DNA of 64,000 bases from assembly GCA_017561265.1 (NCBI GenBank), contig JAFZDJ010000002.1, positions 31,084 through 95,083 on the forward strand, in the 5' to 3' direction. The stretch comes from Bacteroidales bacterium. Its GTDB lineage: Bacteria > Bacteroidota > Bacteroidia > Bacteroidales > UBA932. Below are positions 26,331 through 34,887 of this stretch, piece by piece. Below the pieces are notes generated by a model that saw only the letters and a list, made by a program, of their open reading frames with translations, ran no database searches and had not been told where the DNA came from. Position 1 is the first letter of the stretch, and each line of letters opens with the position of its first letter. A program made the position numbers and the translations under genes.

Positions 26331-27266
26331 CTAGAACTTATGCACAGCTCTTACAAAATAATGCTCGTAATACTTATCTGAGCGACCATAAGATGTCTTA
26401 TCTGTTTCCTTTTCTCCTTTTATATATTGTTTCTGATGATATTTATAATTCTTAGGATCTGAAGGAGACCATATATTTTCGACATCAATTTCCGTTGATG
26501 TCGCGTAGCCTCGAGTATCTATAAAAGACCCATCGAAATCAAAATCGTACAGAGTCTTCACTCCTAGGCTTTTCAAAAGCTCTTTAACTGTCTCGTGACC
26601 TTTACAATATTCAGAATAGGTCTCAGGAATGCCACCAGAAAGATTGTAGATCATCATGAATTCATCAATTGCTGGGAGATACCATCCAAAACCCATTTCA
26701 CGGCAAAACCTGAATGCAGGGAAATCGTACCATGTGAGTTCTGTATTTTCAATGAGTTCATTGATGATTCTTGTGTTTTCCCATCCGTCTGTCCTGCTTC
26801 TTGCGTCTGTTCTGATATTGACGATTCGTTCGCCATTTTTAAAAAATCCTCCCCAACACAGGTCATCTTCACTTTCTGTAAAAGACATGATTAACCCATG
26901 ACGGCCATTATCGGTTGTATGTATGACAAAGCCTCTGACTCCTCCCTCGTCAAATATATCACCTACCTTATACTCACGGCTTACCGGTGGATAGGGATAT
27001 GAATCGTAATTGGTTTGCTTTATAAACTCCCTTTCAGCCAAATCCTGATATGTTTCTATAGTTCCGTTTTCATAAGTGATGCTGAAGATATCACTTATCG
27101 AAATAGTATGTATGGTACCGGCCTTACTGTATTTAATATCAGATTTGCTGATTTCAATAACCCTTCCGCTGAATTCTTCAGCAGTTTTCATTAAAATAAC
27201 ATCCTGAGCATAAGCACAAATTCCACTTAAAATGCAGATGAATAAAGATGTAATAAGTTTTTTCAT
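26331..27266 (-). CDS. secreted protein with a DUF1566-like C-terminal domain
   Basis: Signal peptide (MKKLITSLFICILSGICAYAQ), then a small N-terminal module of about 55 residues (VILMKTAEEFSGRVIEISKSDIKY through FSITYENG) that is clearly related to the start of the neighbouring protein. The remainder resembles DUF1566/Fib-succ-type domains: HGLIMSFTESEDDLCW, GFGWYLPAIDEFMMIYNL, YATSTE and the closing YFVRAVHKF. Function is unknown; such domains are found in cell-surface proteins. Base composition looks AT-richer than the flanking nrd genes, suggesting a more recent arrival. Confidence 0.7.
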   Translation of the reverse strand: MKKLITSLFICILSGICAYAQDVILMKTAEEFSGRVIEISKSDIKYSKAGTIHTISISDIFSITYENGTIETYQDLAEREFIKQTNYDSYPYPPVSREYKVGDIFDEGGVRGFVIHTTDNGRHGLIMSFTESEDDLCWGGFFKNGERIVNIRTDARSRTDGWENTRIINELIENTELTWYDFPAFRFCREMGFGWYLPAIDEFMMIYNLSGGIPETYSEYCKGHETVKELLKSLGVKTLYDFDFDGSFIDTRGYATSTEIDVENIWSPSDPKNYKYHQKQYIKGEKETDKTSYGRSDKYYEHYFVRAVHKF

Positions 27267-27289
27267 GACACTGATTGATTTAATTCTGA

Positions 27290-28117
27290 CTAAAATAAAA
27301 CCCCGATAAAGAAACGATAGTATGGTACTCTATTATATATCCCCATATCAAATTGGCTATTAAAGCTAGTACCCACTCTGCCTCCGATTGTCAGCCAATT
27401 AAAATCCCATCCCAAATCTAAATCAGCACCAATAAGTGTATTTGCCTCGCCATCGACTTTGCCAGTTCCAGTGATAAGATTTGTATCTAAAGGAATATTT
27501 AGAAACAACGATGCACGAAGATAAAAACCTTCATCATCACTGCGCAAAGAATATCCACAATGAATGTCTAAATTCTTAACAGAAGCCTTCAAGTCATTTA
27601 TTTCATATAACTTATAATTATATCCTAATGATCCTGCTATACCGTGACTTGCCTTTACATTAGGGAAATAATCGAATATAACATCGAGTCCAGTGTCAAG
27701 CCCTGCATAAAACAAGTCATAATTTTTGTTCTCGCTCGCAGCCATTCCAAAATATGTCTGCGCAGTCAGATACAAGTTCTTTTTATGTATATCACCTTTA
27801 GACTCTTCTTTCGCTTGTTCTATGAATGCATATCTCTGATCAGCAGGCTTTGAAACAACACTCACACTTTGTTTCGTCTCAAAATCAGTGATTTTTTCTT
27901 GAATTCCGTTTTCATATTTGATTATGAAGACTTCTGATCGGGGAATTCTGTATGTCGGACCCTGTTGGTCATCAAATTTCTTGTATTCGATTTCATTACT
28001 TCCAACAGTCAGGACTTTAACATTGACTTCGGATGCGTCCATCATGACCAGAACATCCTGTGCATTTGCAGCAATCGCGCTAAATACACAACTGAATAGA
28101 ATTAGAATCTTTTTCAT
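27290..28117 (-). CDS. secreted protein: shared N-terminal module plus beta-barrel-like domain
   Basis: Signal peptide (MKKILILFSCVFSAIAANAQ), then a module of about 55 residues (VLVMMDASEVNVKVLTVGSNEIEY through FIIKYENG) homologous to the one in the next gene. The C-terminal about 160 residues alternate polar and hydrophobic residues with aromatic ends (YFGMAASENKNYDLFYAGLDTG, then GYSLRSDDEGFYLRASLFLNI and the final YYRFFIGVLF), typical of a small outer-membrane barrel. The gap to the following gene is 23 bases, so the pair forms an operon. It too is AT-rich. Confidence 0.65.
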   Translation of the reverse strand: MKKILILFSCVFSAIAANAQDVLVMMDASEVNVKVLTVGSNEIEYKKFDDQQGPTYRIPRSEVFIIKYENGIQEKITDFETKQSVSVVSKPADQRYAFIEQAKEESKGDIHKKNLYLTAQTYFGMAASENKNYDLFYAGLDTGLDVIFDYFPNVKASHGIAGSLGYNYKLYEINDLKASVKNLDIHCGYSLRSDDEGFYLRASLFLNIPLDTNLITGTGKVDGEANTLIGADLDLGWDFNWLTIGGRVGTSFNSQFDMGIYNRVPYYRFFIGVLF

Positions 28118-28137
28118 AATAGTTAGTTGTATAAAAT

Positions 28138-28323
28138 AAAACGTGGACTCAACTGCTGTATCTGCATTCTGAGGTCTTAGGATACCTGTGGCACAAATAC
28201 AAAGTGAAGCCCACGCTAACGCGCGAGCATCAACTTTACATTTCTTGCCACATTGAAATTTCCTAAGTTTCAGAATGAAAGACGTAAAGTTAACGCGTAA
28301 TTACTCTATTGAGTAAGCTATAT
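28138..28323 (-). ncRNA. candidate structured RNA with two alternative folds
   Basis: This fills the otherwise gene-free 28118-28440 gap. Fold A has two hairpin domains: AACTTTAC/GTAAAGTT (28232-28239 with 28284-28291, closed by ACGCG/CGCGT), and CGTGGACT/AGCCCACG (28142-28149 with 28208-28215) enclosing TGTATCTG/CAAATACA (28157-28164 with 28194-28201). Fold B pairs the two loops in three exact blocks: 28165-28172 with 28270-28277, 28176-28182 with 28261-28267, and 28187-28193 with 28246-28252. The G-U pairs favour the minus strand, where a -7 box lies upstream and TTTTATTTT follows. No known RNA family was recognised; a MITE-like palindromic element is the alternative. Confidence 0.4.
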
Positions 28324-28329
28324 GTTCTG

Positions 28330-28337
28330 CAAATTTA
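28330..28337 (-). promoter_or_regulatory. -7 element upstream of the candidate RNA and 28117 gene
   Basis: Minus-strand TAAATTTG. It would start a transcript near 28323 running through the structured element into the two secreted-protein genes. Confidence 0.45.
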
Positions 28338-28440
28338 AATAATATTTTTCTTTTTTTCGTCCGTTCGAATATAATTAAAAGCTATCTGGTATTAATAATC
28401 CGGTATCAGAACACTTGTGACAGTTTTCAGCAGATTTCTG

Positions 28441-28944
28441 TCATTTGTACGGAAGCGTTGGTACTGTTCCTGGAATAAGGTCTTCATCGCCTGGTTGAAG
28501 ATGGATGATGCGCTGGTTCGAGCTGCCGCGGAAATGAAGCTCAGGATCGCGAAGATCGGCAATGAACGGACCGTCCACCAATGTGTCGATATATGGAAGA
28601 ATCTGGCTCAGACGTTCGTCTGCAAGGATTTCCTCGTATGTAAATCCGGTGTAGCACCATATATTCTTGCCGGTCTCCTCCTTGATACGACGGGCAAGCT
28701 CAGTGAATGCCTCGACCTGATAGAGTGGATCGCCGCCGGAAAAAGTGACATCTGAAAATTCATCGGCTTTGACTATGTCCAGAAGTTCCTGCACAGACAT
28801 TTCCCTGCCCCCATAGAAATCCCAAGACTGCGGATTATGACAGCCGGGACAATGATGGGCGCATCCCGCACAATATATCGATGTACGGAATCCAGGTCCA
28901 TCGGCCATGGTCTCTTCCAATATATCTAGAATTCTTATATTCAT
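28441..28944 (-). CDS. nrdG: anaerobic ribonucleotide reductase activating protein (radical SAM)
   Basis: Activase that installs the glycyl radical on NrdD using SAM and a 4Fe-4S cluster. The start at 28944 gives MNIRILDILEETMADGPGFRTSIY. The cluster motif is CAHHCPGC (C-x3-C-x2-C), followed by NPQSWDFYGG and the radical-SAM glycines in VTFSGGDPLYQ. At 167 residues it is complete. The frame is open upstream to 29019, but that extension lacks family similarity. Confidence 0.95.
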   Translation of the reverse strand: MNIRILDILEETMADGPGFRTSIYCAGCAHHCPGCHNPQSWDFYGGREMSVQELLDIVKADEFSDVTFSGGDPLYQVEAFTELARRIKEETGKNIWCYTGFTYEEILADERLSQILPYIDTLVDGPFIADLRDPELHFRGSSNQRIIHLQPGDEDLIPGTVPTLPYK

Positions 28945-29040
28945 AGAGCAACGTATATATGTATCAATCAACGAGTTACCCCAAAAGCCTGCCTTCCTTT
29001 GACAGCAGGGTCTATGCATAATGTATTAATAGTCAATGTC

Positions 29041-30183
29041 TTACATTGCACTCTCCTTCGACAACGGTGCAGGACGGATGTCGTCCCATGAACGGATGGC
29101 CTCGTATGCTTCGCGAGAACCGTAGTATGCCTCGAATTTTTCAGGGTCATTTTCAACCCACCATTGTGTACCAAGTCCCTTTTCAAAGGCGAACGGCTTC
29201 ATGAACATCCTGACAGCCCAGGCTGGGGCAAGAAAGGCAAGACGGTAGTACCACGGAAGCTTGGACTTCATGGTCGCGAAATATTCATCAACGGGAACAT
29301 TTGCCCTGAAATGGAGGATATCATCCAGAATGTCAGCATCCTTGTACCACATTCCGTGGAAGTTCTTCAAGGCAAACCACTGCGGCTCGAAGACCTTCTC
29401 TGGAGAAGGAAGTCCGAGGGCTGACAGCATACGGTTCATGAATTCATAATTGGTCATGCGATACTGTGCTCCGCTGCTGATGTTGTAGGCCTTGTTCCAG
29501 AAGTCTTCCGAAACCCAGTCTTCGCAGACCTGTGCCAGCAGACGACCTGAGTCTTCTATGGTAGCCCATTCCAGCACTCCTCCCATAGGCACATGGAAGG
29601 CAGTGGGATTGACTACGCTCAGGATGCCGGGATAGAGGATGCCGCTCTGACGCAGAGAAACAAGATATTTGAGTCCTGCAGAAGCAAATATCTGTTCAGC
29701 ACGGATCTTTGAAAGCGCATACATGTCGAATTTGGCCGGCATCTGCGGCTCGGAAGCACAGCCCCAGTGGTGAGGAGGATTCCTGTCACCGTACTGGGCT
29801 ACGGAACCGATGTAGACCACCTTGATCTCAGATGCATTCGGCTGTTCCATGACCGCCTTGACAACATTCTCAGCAGAGCCTATATTGACCTTGAGTGTCT
29901 TCTCAGGATAGTAATCCGCAGCCGGAGACACCATCCCTCCGACATGAAGGACATAATCTGACCCTTTGACAGCTGCAAGGACATCCTCATAACGCATAAG
30001 GTCGCCCCACACCACCGTTACTGATGAATCGTCGAGATATGGTGCAAGCTTCTTGCGGTTCTTCTTGCTGTCGCGCGCAAGAATCCTTATGTCGAAACGC
30101 TCTCTGCGGGCATATAGTTCCTGAAAACCTGCCCAGCCCATGTTGCCGGTGGCTCCGGTGATGAAGACGGTCTTTTTTGCCAT
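29041..30183 (-). CDS. NAD-dependent epimerase/dehydratase (extended SDR)
   Basis: The 380-residue protein opens with the NAD-binding FITGATGNMGWAGF motif. It has YVLHVGGMVSP, VVYIGSVAQYGDRN and a catalytic-type YALSK (Y-x-x-x-K), then a longer C-terminal substrate domain. The family acts on nucleotide sugars, sterol-like or other hydroxy substrates; nothing here fixes the substrate. Its promoter is embedded in the terminator of the upstream arabinan operon, so it is expressed independently. Confidence 0.8.
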   Translation of the reverse strand: MAKKTVFITGATGNMGWAGFQELYARRERFDIRILARDSKKNRKKLAPYLDDSSVTVVWGDLMRYEDVLAAVKGSDYVLHVGGMVSPAADYYPEKTLKVNIGSAENVVKAVMEQPNASEIKVVYIGSVAQYGDRNPPHHWGCASEPQMPAKFDMYALSKIRAEQIFASAGLKYLVSLRQSGILYPGILSVVNPTAFHVPMGGVLEWATIEDSGRLLAQVCEDWVSEDFWNKAYNISSGAQYRMTNYEFMNRMLSALGLPSPEKVFEPQWFALKNFHGMWYKDADILDDILHFRANVPVDEYFATMKSKLPWYYRLAFLAPAWAVRMFMKPFAFEKGLGTQWWVENDPEKFEAYYGSREAYEAIRSWDDIRPAPLSKESAM

Positions 30184-30190
30184 AAAAAAA

Positions 30191-30219
30191 TGCAGTCTGA
30201 AATTCAGACTGCAAATATA
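30191..30219 (-). terminator. terminator of the arabinan operon with the SDR promoter nested in it
   Basis: A perfect 10-bp stem (TGCAGTCTGA/TCAGACTGCA, loop of 3) is followed on the minus strand by seven T that abut the SDR start codon. The -7 box TATATTTG (30212-30219) shares its last two bases with the 5' arm. Read-through RNA from the GH43 gene therefore forms the full terminator, while RNA started at this promoter lacks the 5' arm. Confidence 0.7.
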
Positions 30220-30222
30220 GTA

Positions 30223-30276
30223 AAGATTCTTCGCTTCGCTCAGAATGATAAGTCAGAGATATTCGGAATGACATTA
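30223..30276. repeat. REP-like palindromic repeat units
   Basis: A unit with arms ATTCT and AGAAT around CGCTTCGCTC (30223-30249) is followed by a partial relative ending GGAATGACATTA (30265-30276), which supplies the GH43 stop codon. The tail matches the repeat at 57618-57648. Similar short palindromes occur dispersed in many bacterial genomes. Confidence 0.45.
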
Positions 30277-31308
30277 GAGAACTACGATCGGCCATCCGTC
30301 TTCCGACCATGTGAGTTCGCGGACGAGAAGTTTCGAACGATATTCTTCATTCTTGTCATATCCGTGCATGAAGATGTAATCCTTGTCTCCGAATGTATAT
30401 ACCGAGCAATGACCTACACCGGCAAACTGCTCGTTACCCTTGGCTACAGTCGTTCCTCCGCTGTTCATCATCGATACTCCGTCTTTGTCGAAATATGGGC
30501 CTGTAACCTCCTTAGAGCGACCTACGACTACGTTGTATGTGCTCTTCTCTGCACGGCAGCAGAGGTCATATGAAGCAAAGAGATAGTAGTAATCTCCATG
30601 CTTGAAGATGAACGGAGCCTCTACAGCACCGTTACCGGCATCGAAATCCTTTCCTCTAGGGTCTGCTGTCACTGCTGTATCTGTCTTGGATGTATCCTCG
30701 GCAGTTCCTTCAGGACGACGGCAGATAGGGAACCATACCTGCGGCTCAGCCATGCGTGTGAGGGTCTGGTCAAGCTTGAACATCTTGAGTCCGCGCCAGA
30801 AAGAACCGAACGAGAGCCATGCCTCACCGCTCTCATCCATGATGACGTTCGCATCAATGGCATTCCACTCGTCCCTTCCGGGGATCGACTCGACGATCAT
30901 GCCCTTGTCCTCCCACTTGTAATCAGGAGACTCAGGGTTAAGGGTCTTGTTGGTCACTACACCGATGGCAGAGATGTTCTTGCCGAAATGTGAGTATGAA
31001 TAGTACACATAATAAGTACCGTCATGATAGAATACATCAGGAGCCCAAGGCATGCCCTTGAAGCCCTTGTCAGCTGCCCACTGAGGTATATCATCAAGAA
31101 CGCGTCCTTCAAAACGCCATTTGACGAGGTCTTCCGACGACATGATTCCCATGCCTGTGGTAAATACATAATAGCGTCCGTCGCAGAATGCCGCTACCGG
31201 ATCATGTGCATCCGGATATTCGAATTCAGTTCCTCTCTGCGGGCCGCGTGGCTGTGCAGAGATAGTGATAGTTGCCAGAAGGCAGAGTGTCAGGAGAATG
31301 TTTTTCAT
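30274..31308 (-). CDS. GH43 family arabinanase/arabinofuranosidase-type glycosidase
   Basis: Secreted five-bladed beta-propeller glycosidase of 344 residues. The start at 31308 gives the signal peptide MKNILLTLCLLATITISAQ. Catalytic residues read as Asp36 in DAHDPVAAF, the pKa-modulating Asp in NAIDANVIMDE, and the acid Glu in GAVEAPFIFKHG; WAPDVFYHDGTYYVYYS is the typical blade motif. It is the last gene of the arabinan operon, 22 bases after the larger GH43. It probably cleaves alpha-1,5-arabinan or its oligosaccharides; linkage specificity is inferred from the neighbours. Confidence 0.88.
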   Translation of the reverse strand: MKNILLTLCLLATITISAQPRGPQRGTEFEYPDAHDPVAAFCDGRYYVFTTGMGIMSSEDLVKWRFEGRVLDDIPQWAADKGFKGMPWAPDVFYHDGTYYVYYSYSHFGKNISAIGVVTNKTLNPESPDYKWEDKGMIVESIPGRDEWNAIDANVIMDESGEAWLSFGSFWRGLKMFKLDQTLTRMAEPQVWFPICRRPEGTAEDTSKTDTAVTADPRGKDFDAGNGAVEAPFIFKHGDYYYLFASYDLCCRAEKSTYNVVVGRSKEVTGPYFDKDGVSMMNSGGTTVAKGNEQFAGVGHCSVYTFGDKDYIFMHGYDKNEEYRSKLLVRELTWSEDGWPIVVL

Positions 31309-31330
31309 AAATCTTGATGTTAAATTAAGA

Positions 31331-33022
31331 CTACTGGACCTTCTTGCCCCACCATGTGGCATTAAGGGACTTTTCAGTGCCGGCATATACTATAGTAGCA
31401 CAACGAGGTGTAGCTTCCCAGTCGGCCTCTCTTTCGACACAGACGACTGTCTTCTTTCCGTCGACATCGAAGGTAAGCCATTTCTTTGCAGCATCGAATG
31501 TCCATGTTCCCTTGAGGGCTCCGACCATTGTTCCGTCTGCCTTCAGGACAAGTTCCTTGGATTTCTGCTGCTCTGCATACTTATATGCAAGATTGATATG
31601 CTCCCATGAACCTACAAGCTCTTCCTTTGTGATCGGATCGTCAGGAATGCCCGCGTAACGCTCAGGAAGGGCGATAGGCCAGAGATTATCCGGTTCGTCA
31701 GCAGAAGCAGGACACCACACCAGACGGCGAACGTGACCCATCATGATGGCGTTGCTGTGTGCATTTCCTCCTACATTTGCAGGAAGGCGCCCCTGTGAAC
31801 TGTAGAACCATGAGTCTCCGTTACGCTCCTGGAACACGCAGCAATGGGCGATTCCGACCCATCCGTGACTGTAGTTGAATCTGTATGGATGAGTGACGAT
31901 AGGATAACAGTCACCGCGACCGTTCGTGAAGTTGCGTCCGGTGATGTCATAATATGGTCCTTCTATCTTATCGCTTCGTACCACGCGTGTGTTATATGGT
32001 ACATCAAGACCGTCGTATGCCATGAACAGATAATAATATCCGTCCTTGTATATGATTTCCGGAGCCTCACTGCCCTGCCAGCGCGAACCTGCCGTACGGG
32101 TGCCGACACGTATGCCATAACGTGCAGTCAGATCCTCGACTGAGTCTGCCCATGGGTTGCCGAGAGGGGCGTTTACAGGCTTGCCGCTTTCAGGATCGAT
32201 CTCAAGAAGAGCAAAGCCGCTGTGCCATGAACCATAGATGAGATAGTGCTTTCCGGATGGATCGTCAACAAGATATGTCGGGTCGATGGCATTATAATAG
32301 AAATAACCGTCCCAGTTGTTTTCGTTCGGGCGTTTCCATCCGTCCCGGCCGCGGTCGCTGGAAGAACATGTCACATAACCCTTGTCTTCCCATTTTCCGC
32401 TTGCAGGATCGGTGGACTCGCACATTCCGATGAATGCACGCTCCGTCCAGCTGCCGTCGAACGAGGTTCCTCCTGTCTTGATGCTGTTGTTGACGACGAT
32501 GCAATAGTACATGCGGAGCTTTCCGTCAACTTCCCTTACCACCGGAGCCCAATATCCGTATGAGATCTTGTTCTTCTCGATTGCAGGCACTCCCATGCGC
32601 TTACGGATGGCATTGAGAGAGTCCGCCACCCATGCAGGAGCATCGTTCATCGGGCCCGGAACATATGTCCAGTTCACGAGATCCTTGGAACGCTTTCCAG
32701 GGAAATGACGGCCGGTAGTAGCCTTGAGATGTTCATTTCCATATGATGCATCCGTGCAGTACATATAATAATAACCGTCGTAATATGTTATCGACGGGTC
32801 ATGCACGTTCGCAAGATTCCATTTATTATGATCTCCCCATCCTGCTATGGCAGAATAGTCATCTTCATAATCAGGAATCTTCATCTCCGTTACAGGCGGT
32901 TTCGGATTCGGATCCACCGGACCCGTAATGATTCCTGTTCCCTGCGAAGGATCTTCACATGATGCTGCTGTCAATGCTGCAGCAACGAGAAGAGCCTTTG
33001 CCAAGCGTTTTTCAAATCTCAT
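31331..33022 (-). CDS. GH43 lipoprotein, probable endo-alpha-1,5-L-arabinanase with C-terminal beta domain
   Basis: The start at 33022 gives a lipoprotein signal ending LTAASC, so it is probably membrane- or surface-anchored. A Pro-rich linker leads into a GH43 propeller: VHDPSITYYDGYYYMY (catalytic Asp), GYWAPVVREVDG, YYNAIDPTYLVDD, and SEAPEIIYKDGYYYLFMAYDGLD (catalytic Glu). The last 100 or so residues (ELVGSWEHINLAYKYAEQQ, LKADGTMVGALKGTWTFD) match the lipocalin-like C2 domain seen on GH43 arabinanases. The 563-residue length fits. It lies between susD and the smaller GH43. Confidence 0.88.
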   Translation of the reverse strand: MRFEKRLAKALLVAAALTAASCEDPSQGTGIITGPVDPNPKPPVTEMKIPDYEDDYSAIAGWGDHNKWNLANVHDPSITYYDGYYYMYCTDASYGNEHLKATTGRHFPGKRSKDLVNWTYVPGPMNDAPAWVADSLNAIRKRMGVPAIEKNKISYGYWAPVVREVDGKLRMYYCIVVNNSIKTGGTSFDGSWTERAFIGMCESTDPASGKWEDKGYVTCSSSDRGRDGWKRPNENNWDGYFYYNAIDPTYLVDDPSGKHYLIYGSWHSGFALLEIDPESGKPVNAPLGNPWADSVEDLTARYGIRVGTRTAGSRWQGSEAPEIIYKDGYYYLFMAYDGLDVPYNTRVVRSDKIEGPYYDITGRNFTNGRGDCYPIVTHPYRFNYSHGWVGIAHCCVFQERNGDSWFYSSQGRLPANVGGNAHSNAIMMGHVRRLVWCPASADEPDNLWPIALPERYAGIPDDPITKEELVGSWEHINLAYKYAEQQKSKELVLKADGTMVGALKGTWTFDAAKKWLTFDVDGKKTVVCVEREADWEATPRCATIVYAGTEKSLNATWWGKKVQ

Positions 33023-33094
33023 TTCGTTCTTGGTTAAAAATGGAGACGAAGGACTCCGGAAGCCGCTTCGTCTCCACATATTCATAAATCTTGA

Positions 33095-34864
33095 TTAGAG
33101 TTCAACTACAGGACGGACGTTTCCGTACTTCTCCTTGAATGCAATCGAGTTGTCAGTGTTGGTATTTGCTGAGTTACCCGCACCAAGGTTGAGGTTTGCG
33201 TTAAGAGTACCCTGATAGATAGGGAAATACTCGTGACCTGGCTGATAGTACTGGAATGTCGAACCGGTAGGATTCTCAACAGGATAAGTGGTATTCGGTG
33301 TTCCGTCAAGAACATAGTTACCATGATCCTTGAGCTGAGCCATACGGCCGTTGTCATAGAAGAAGCCCCAGCGGATGAGGTCGATACCACGACCGTTCTC
33401 ACAACCGAATTCCTTCGGACGCTCCACATTCGCGATCTGCTCGAAAAGCTTGTCAGCTGAACCGAAGTCAGAAAGCTCGAGGTTTGCAAGACCCGCACGG
33501 TTACGTACCTGGTTGATGTATCCGATAGCCTCTGCTGTAGGGCCCTCGATCTCGTTGATACACTCAGCCGCACGAAGGAGTACGTCAGAGTAACGCATCA
33601 TACGGAGGTTGATACCGCAATGGAGACCTGTAACGATAGTCGAGCATACATCCTGACGTGCATAAGTCCACTTCGCAGAAGAGAAACCTCCGTTGGTGTT
33701 GTTTGTGTTAGGAGTTGCTGTTACAGGAGTCTGATAGATGACATTGCAACGTGGGTCGTTACCACCTGGATAACCTGCATTCTTTCCACCTGTGTAGATG
33801 TCATACTCAGGCTCATAAGAAGCGATTGTCCAGTAAAGTCTTGGGTCGAGAGTACCGTCAGTACATCTTTCAGCCTTGAAGAGGTTGTAAAGCCATGGAG
33901 ATACAGCAAGGTCAGCCCAGCTACCGAACATATTAGGAGCGTAGTTAGACTCTACAGCGTGACCCTGGGTAGCATTTGAAGAAATGTTCACAGGAGTCCA
34001 CTCCTCATCTGAACCGCCCTTTCCATAGTCAAGATACTGAACCTCGAAAAGGCTCTCCTCATTGTTCTCGGCAGCGCCTTCGCGGAAGTTGTCACCATAG
34101 TCAGCCATGAGCTTGTATGAACCATACTTGCCTGCGATGATATCCTTGAGCACTACAAGAGCCTCTTCAAACTTATGACGGAACATGAGTGAACGTGCAT
34201 AGTAACCTGCAGCTGAACCGCAAGTAGCGCGTCCGCCAGCCCATTCACCGCCATCGTTGCGTGAAGGAAGGATCTGCATGGCCTCAACGAGGTCTGCATC
34301 GATCTGGTCGAAGAGCTCGTCCTGAGATACGCAAGGAGCATACATTGTCTCCATAGACGAATACTGAGCGTAATCGTTGAAGAGAGGAGCTGTCTGGTAG
34401 TAAGTTGCGATAGTATAATATGCAAGTGCTCTGAGGAAGAGCGCCTGACCCTTGATCTCCTTGTAAGCCTGCTCCTTGAGGGTCACAGTCTCGACCTTCT
34501 GGAGAACGAAGTTACAACGGTTCACAACATGGTAGCAGTCACGCCAGATCCACTGTGTTCCGATGTCATCACCACCTGCCGAGATGTTGAGGTTGTCATA
34601 AGGGAGATACCAGATCTGAGAAGCATTCCAGATCTCGTCACCACGGACTGCGTCCATTGTATAACCTACACGGGCGAATGTACCCTCGAGGCGGATTCGG
34701 TTGTAGCATGAGATCACAGCTTCCTGGAGCTCTGACTCTGTGTCACCGAATTCATATGTTGTCTGATTGTTAGGGTTTCTGAGTTCGAGCTCCTTGTTGC
34801 AGGATACCATTCCCAGAACAACCGCAAACGCCGACAGAATTATTGCTGTTTTTTTCATAATCAT
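33095..34864 (-). CDS. susD: SusD/RagB-family nutrient-binding outer-membrane lipoprotein
   Basis: Surface lipoprotein forming the lid of the SusC transporter. The signal ends at VLGMVSC, followed by the usual NKELELRNPNN linker. SusD hallmarks include ALAYYTIATYYQTAPLF, the TPR-like helices DADLVEAMQILP, LHCGINLRMMRYSDVLLRAAECINE, and GCENGRGIDLIRWGFF near the end, where EFG is usual. The 589-residue length is normal. It follows susC by 23 bases. ATG at 34864 or 34858 may be used. Confidence 0.95.
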   Translation of the reverse strand: MIMKKTAIILSAFAVVLGMVSCNKELELRNPNNQTTYEFGDTESELQEAVISCYNRIRLEGTFARVGYTMDAVRGDEIWNASQIWYLPYDNLNISAGGDDIGTQWIWRDCYHVVNRCNFVLQKVETVTLKEQAYKEIKGQALFLRALAYYTIATYYQTAPLFNDYAQYSSMETMYAPCVSQDELFDQIDADLVEAMQILPSRNDGGEWAGGRATCGSAAGYYARSLMFRHKFEEALVVLKDIIAGKYGSYKLMADYGDNFREGAAENNEESLFEVQYLDYGKGGSDEEWTPVNISSNATQGHAVESNYAPNMFGSWADLAVSPWLYNLFKAERCTDGTLDPRLYWTIASYEPEYDIYTGGKNAGYPGGNDPRCNVIYQTPVTATPNTNNTNGGFSSAKWTYARQDVCSTIVTGLHCGINLRMMRYSDVLLRAAECINEIEGPTAEAIGYINQVRNRAGLANLELSDFGSADKLFEQIANVERPKEFGCENGRGIDLIRWGFFYDNGRMAQLKDHGNYVLDGTPNTTYPVENPTGSTFQYYQPGHEYFPIYQGTLNANLNLGAGNSANTNTDNSIAFKEKYGNVRPVVEL

Positions 34865-34887
34865 TTACGTATTAGAAGTTTGAACTC

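Noticed and set aside
28142..28298. Integron attC site or CRISPR-like repeat
   Set aside because: The RYYYAAC/GTTRRRY core sites are not positioned at the ends, there is no integrase, and no spacer-repeat pattern is present.
30212..30249. Insertion-sequence terminal repeats
   Set aside because: No transposase or target duplication is present. The units are short palindromes of the REP kind.
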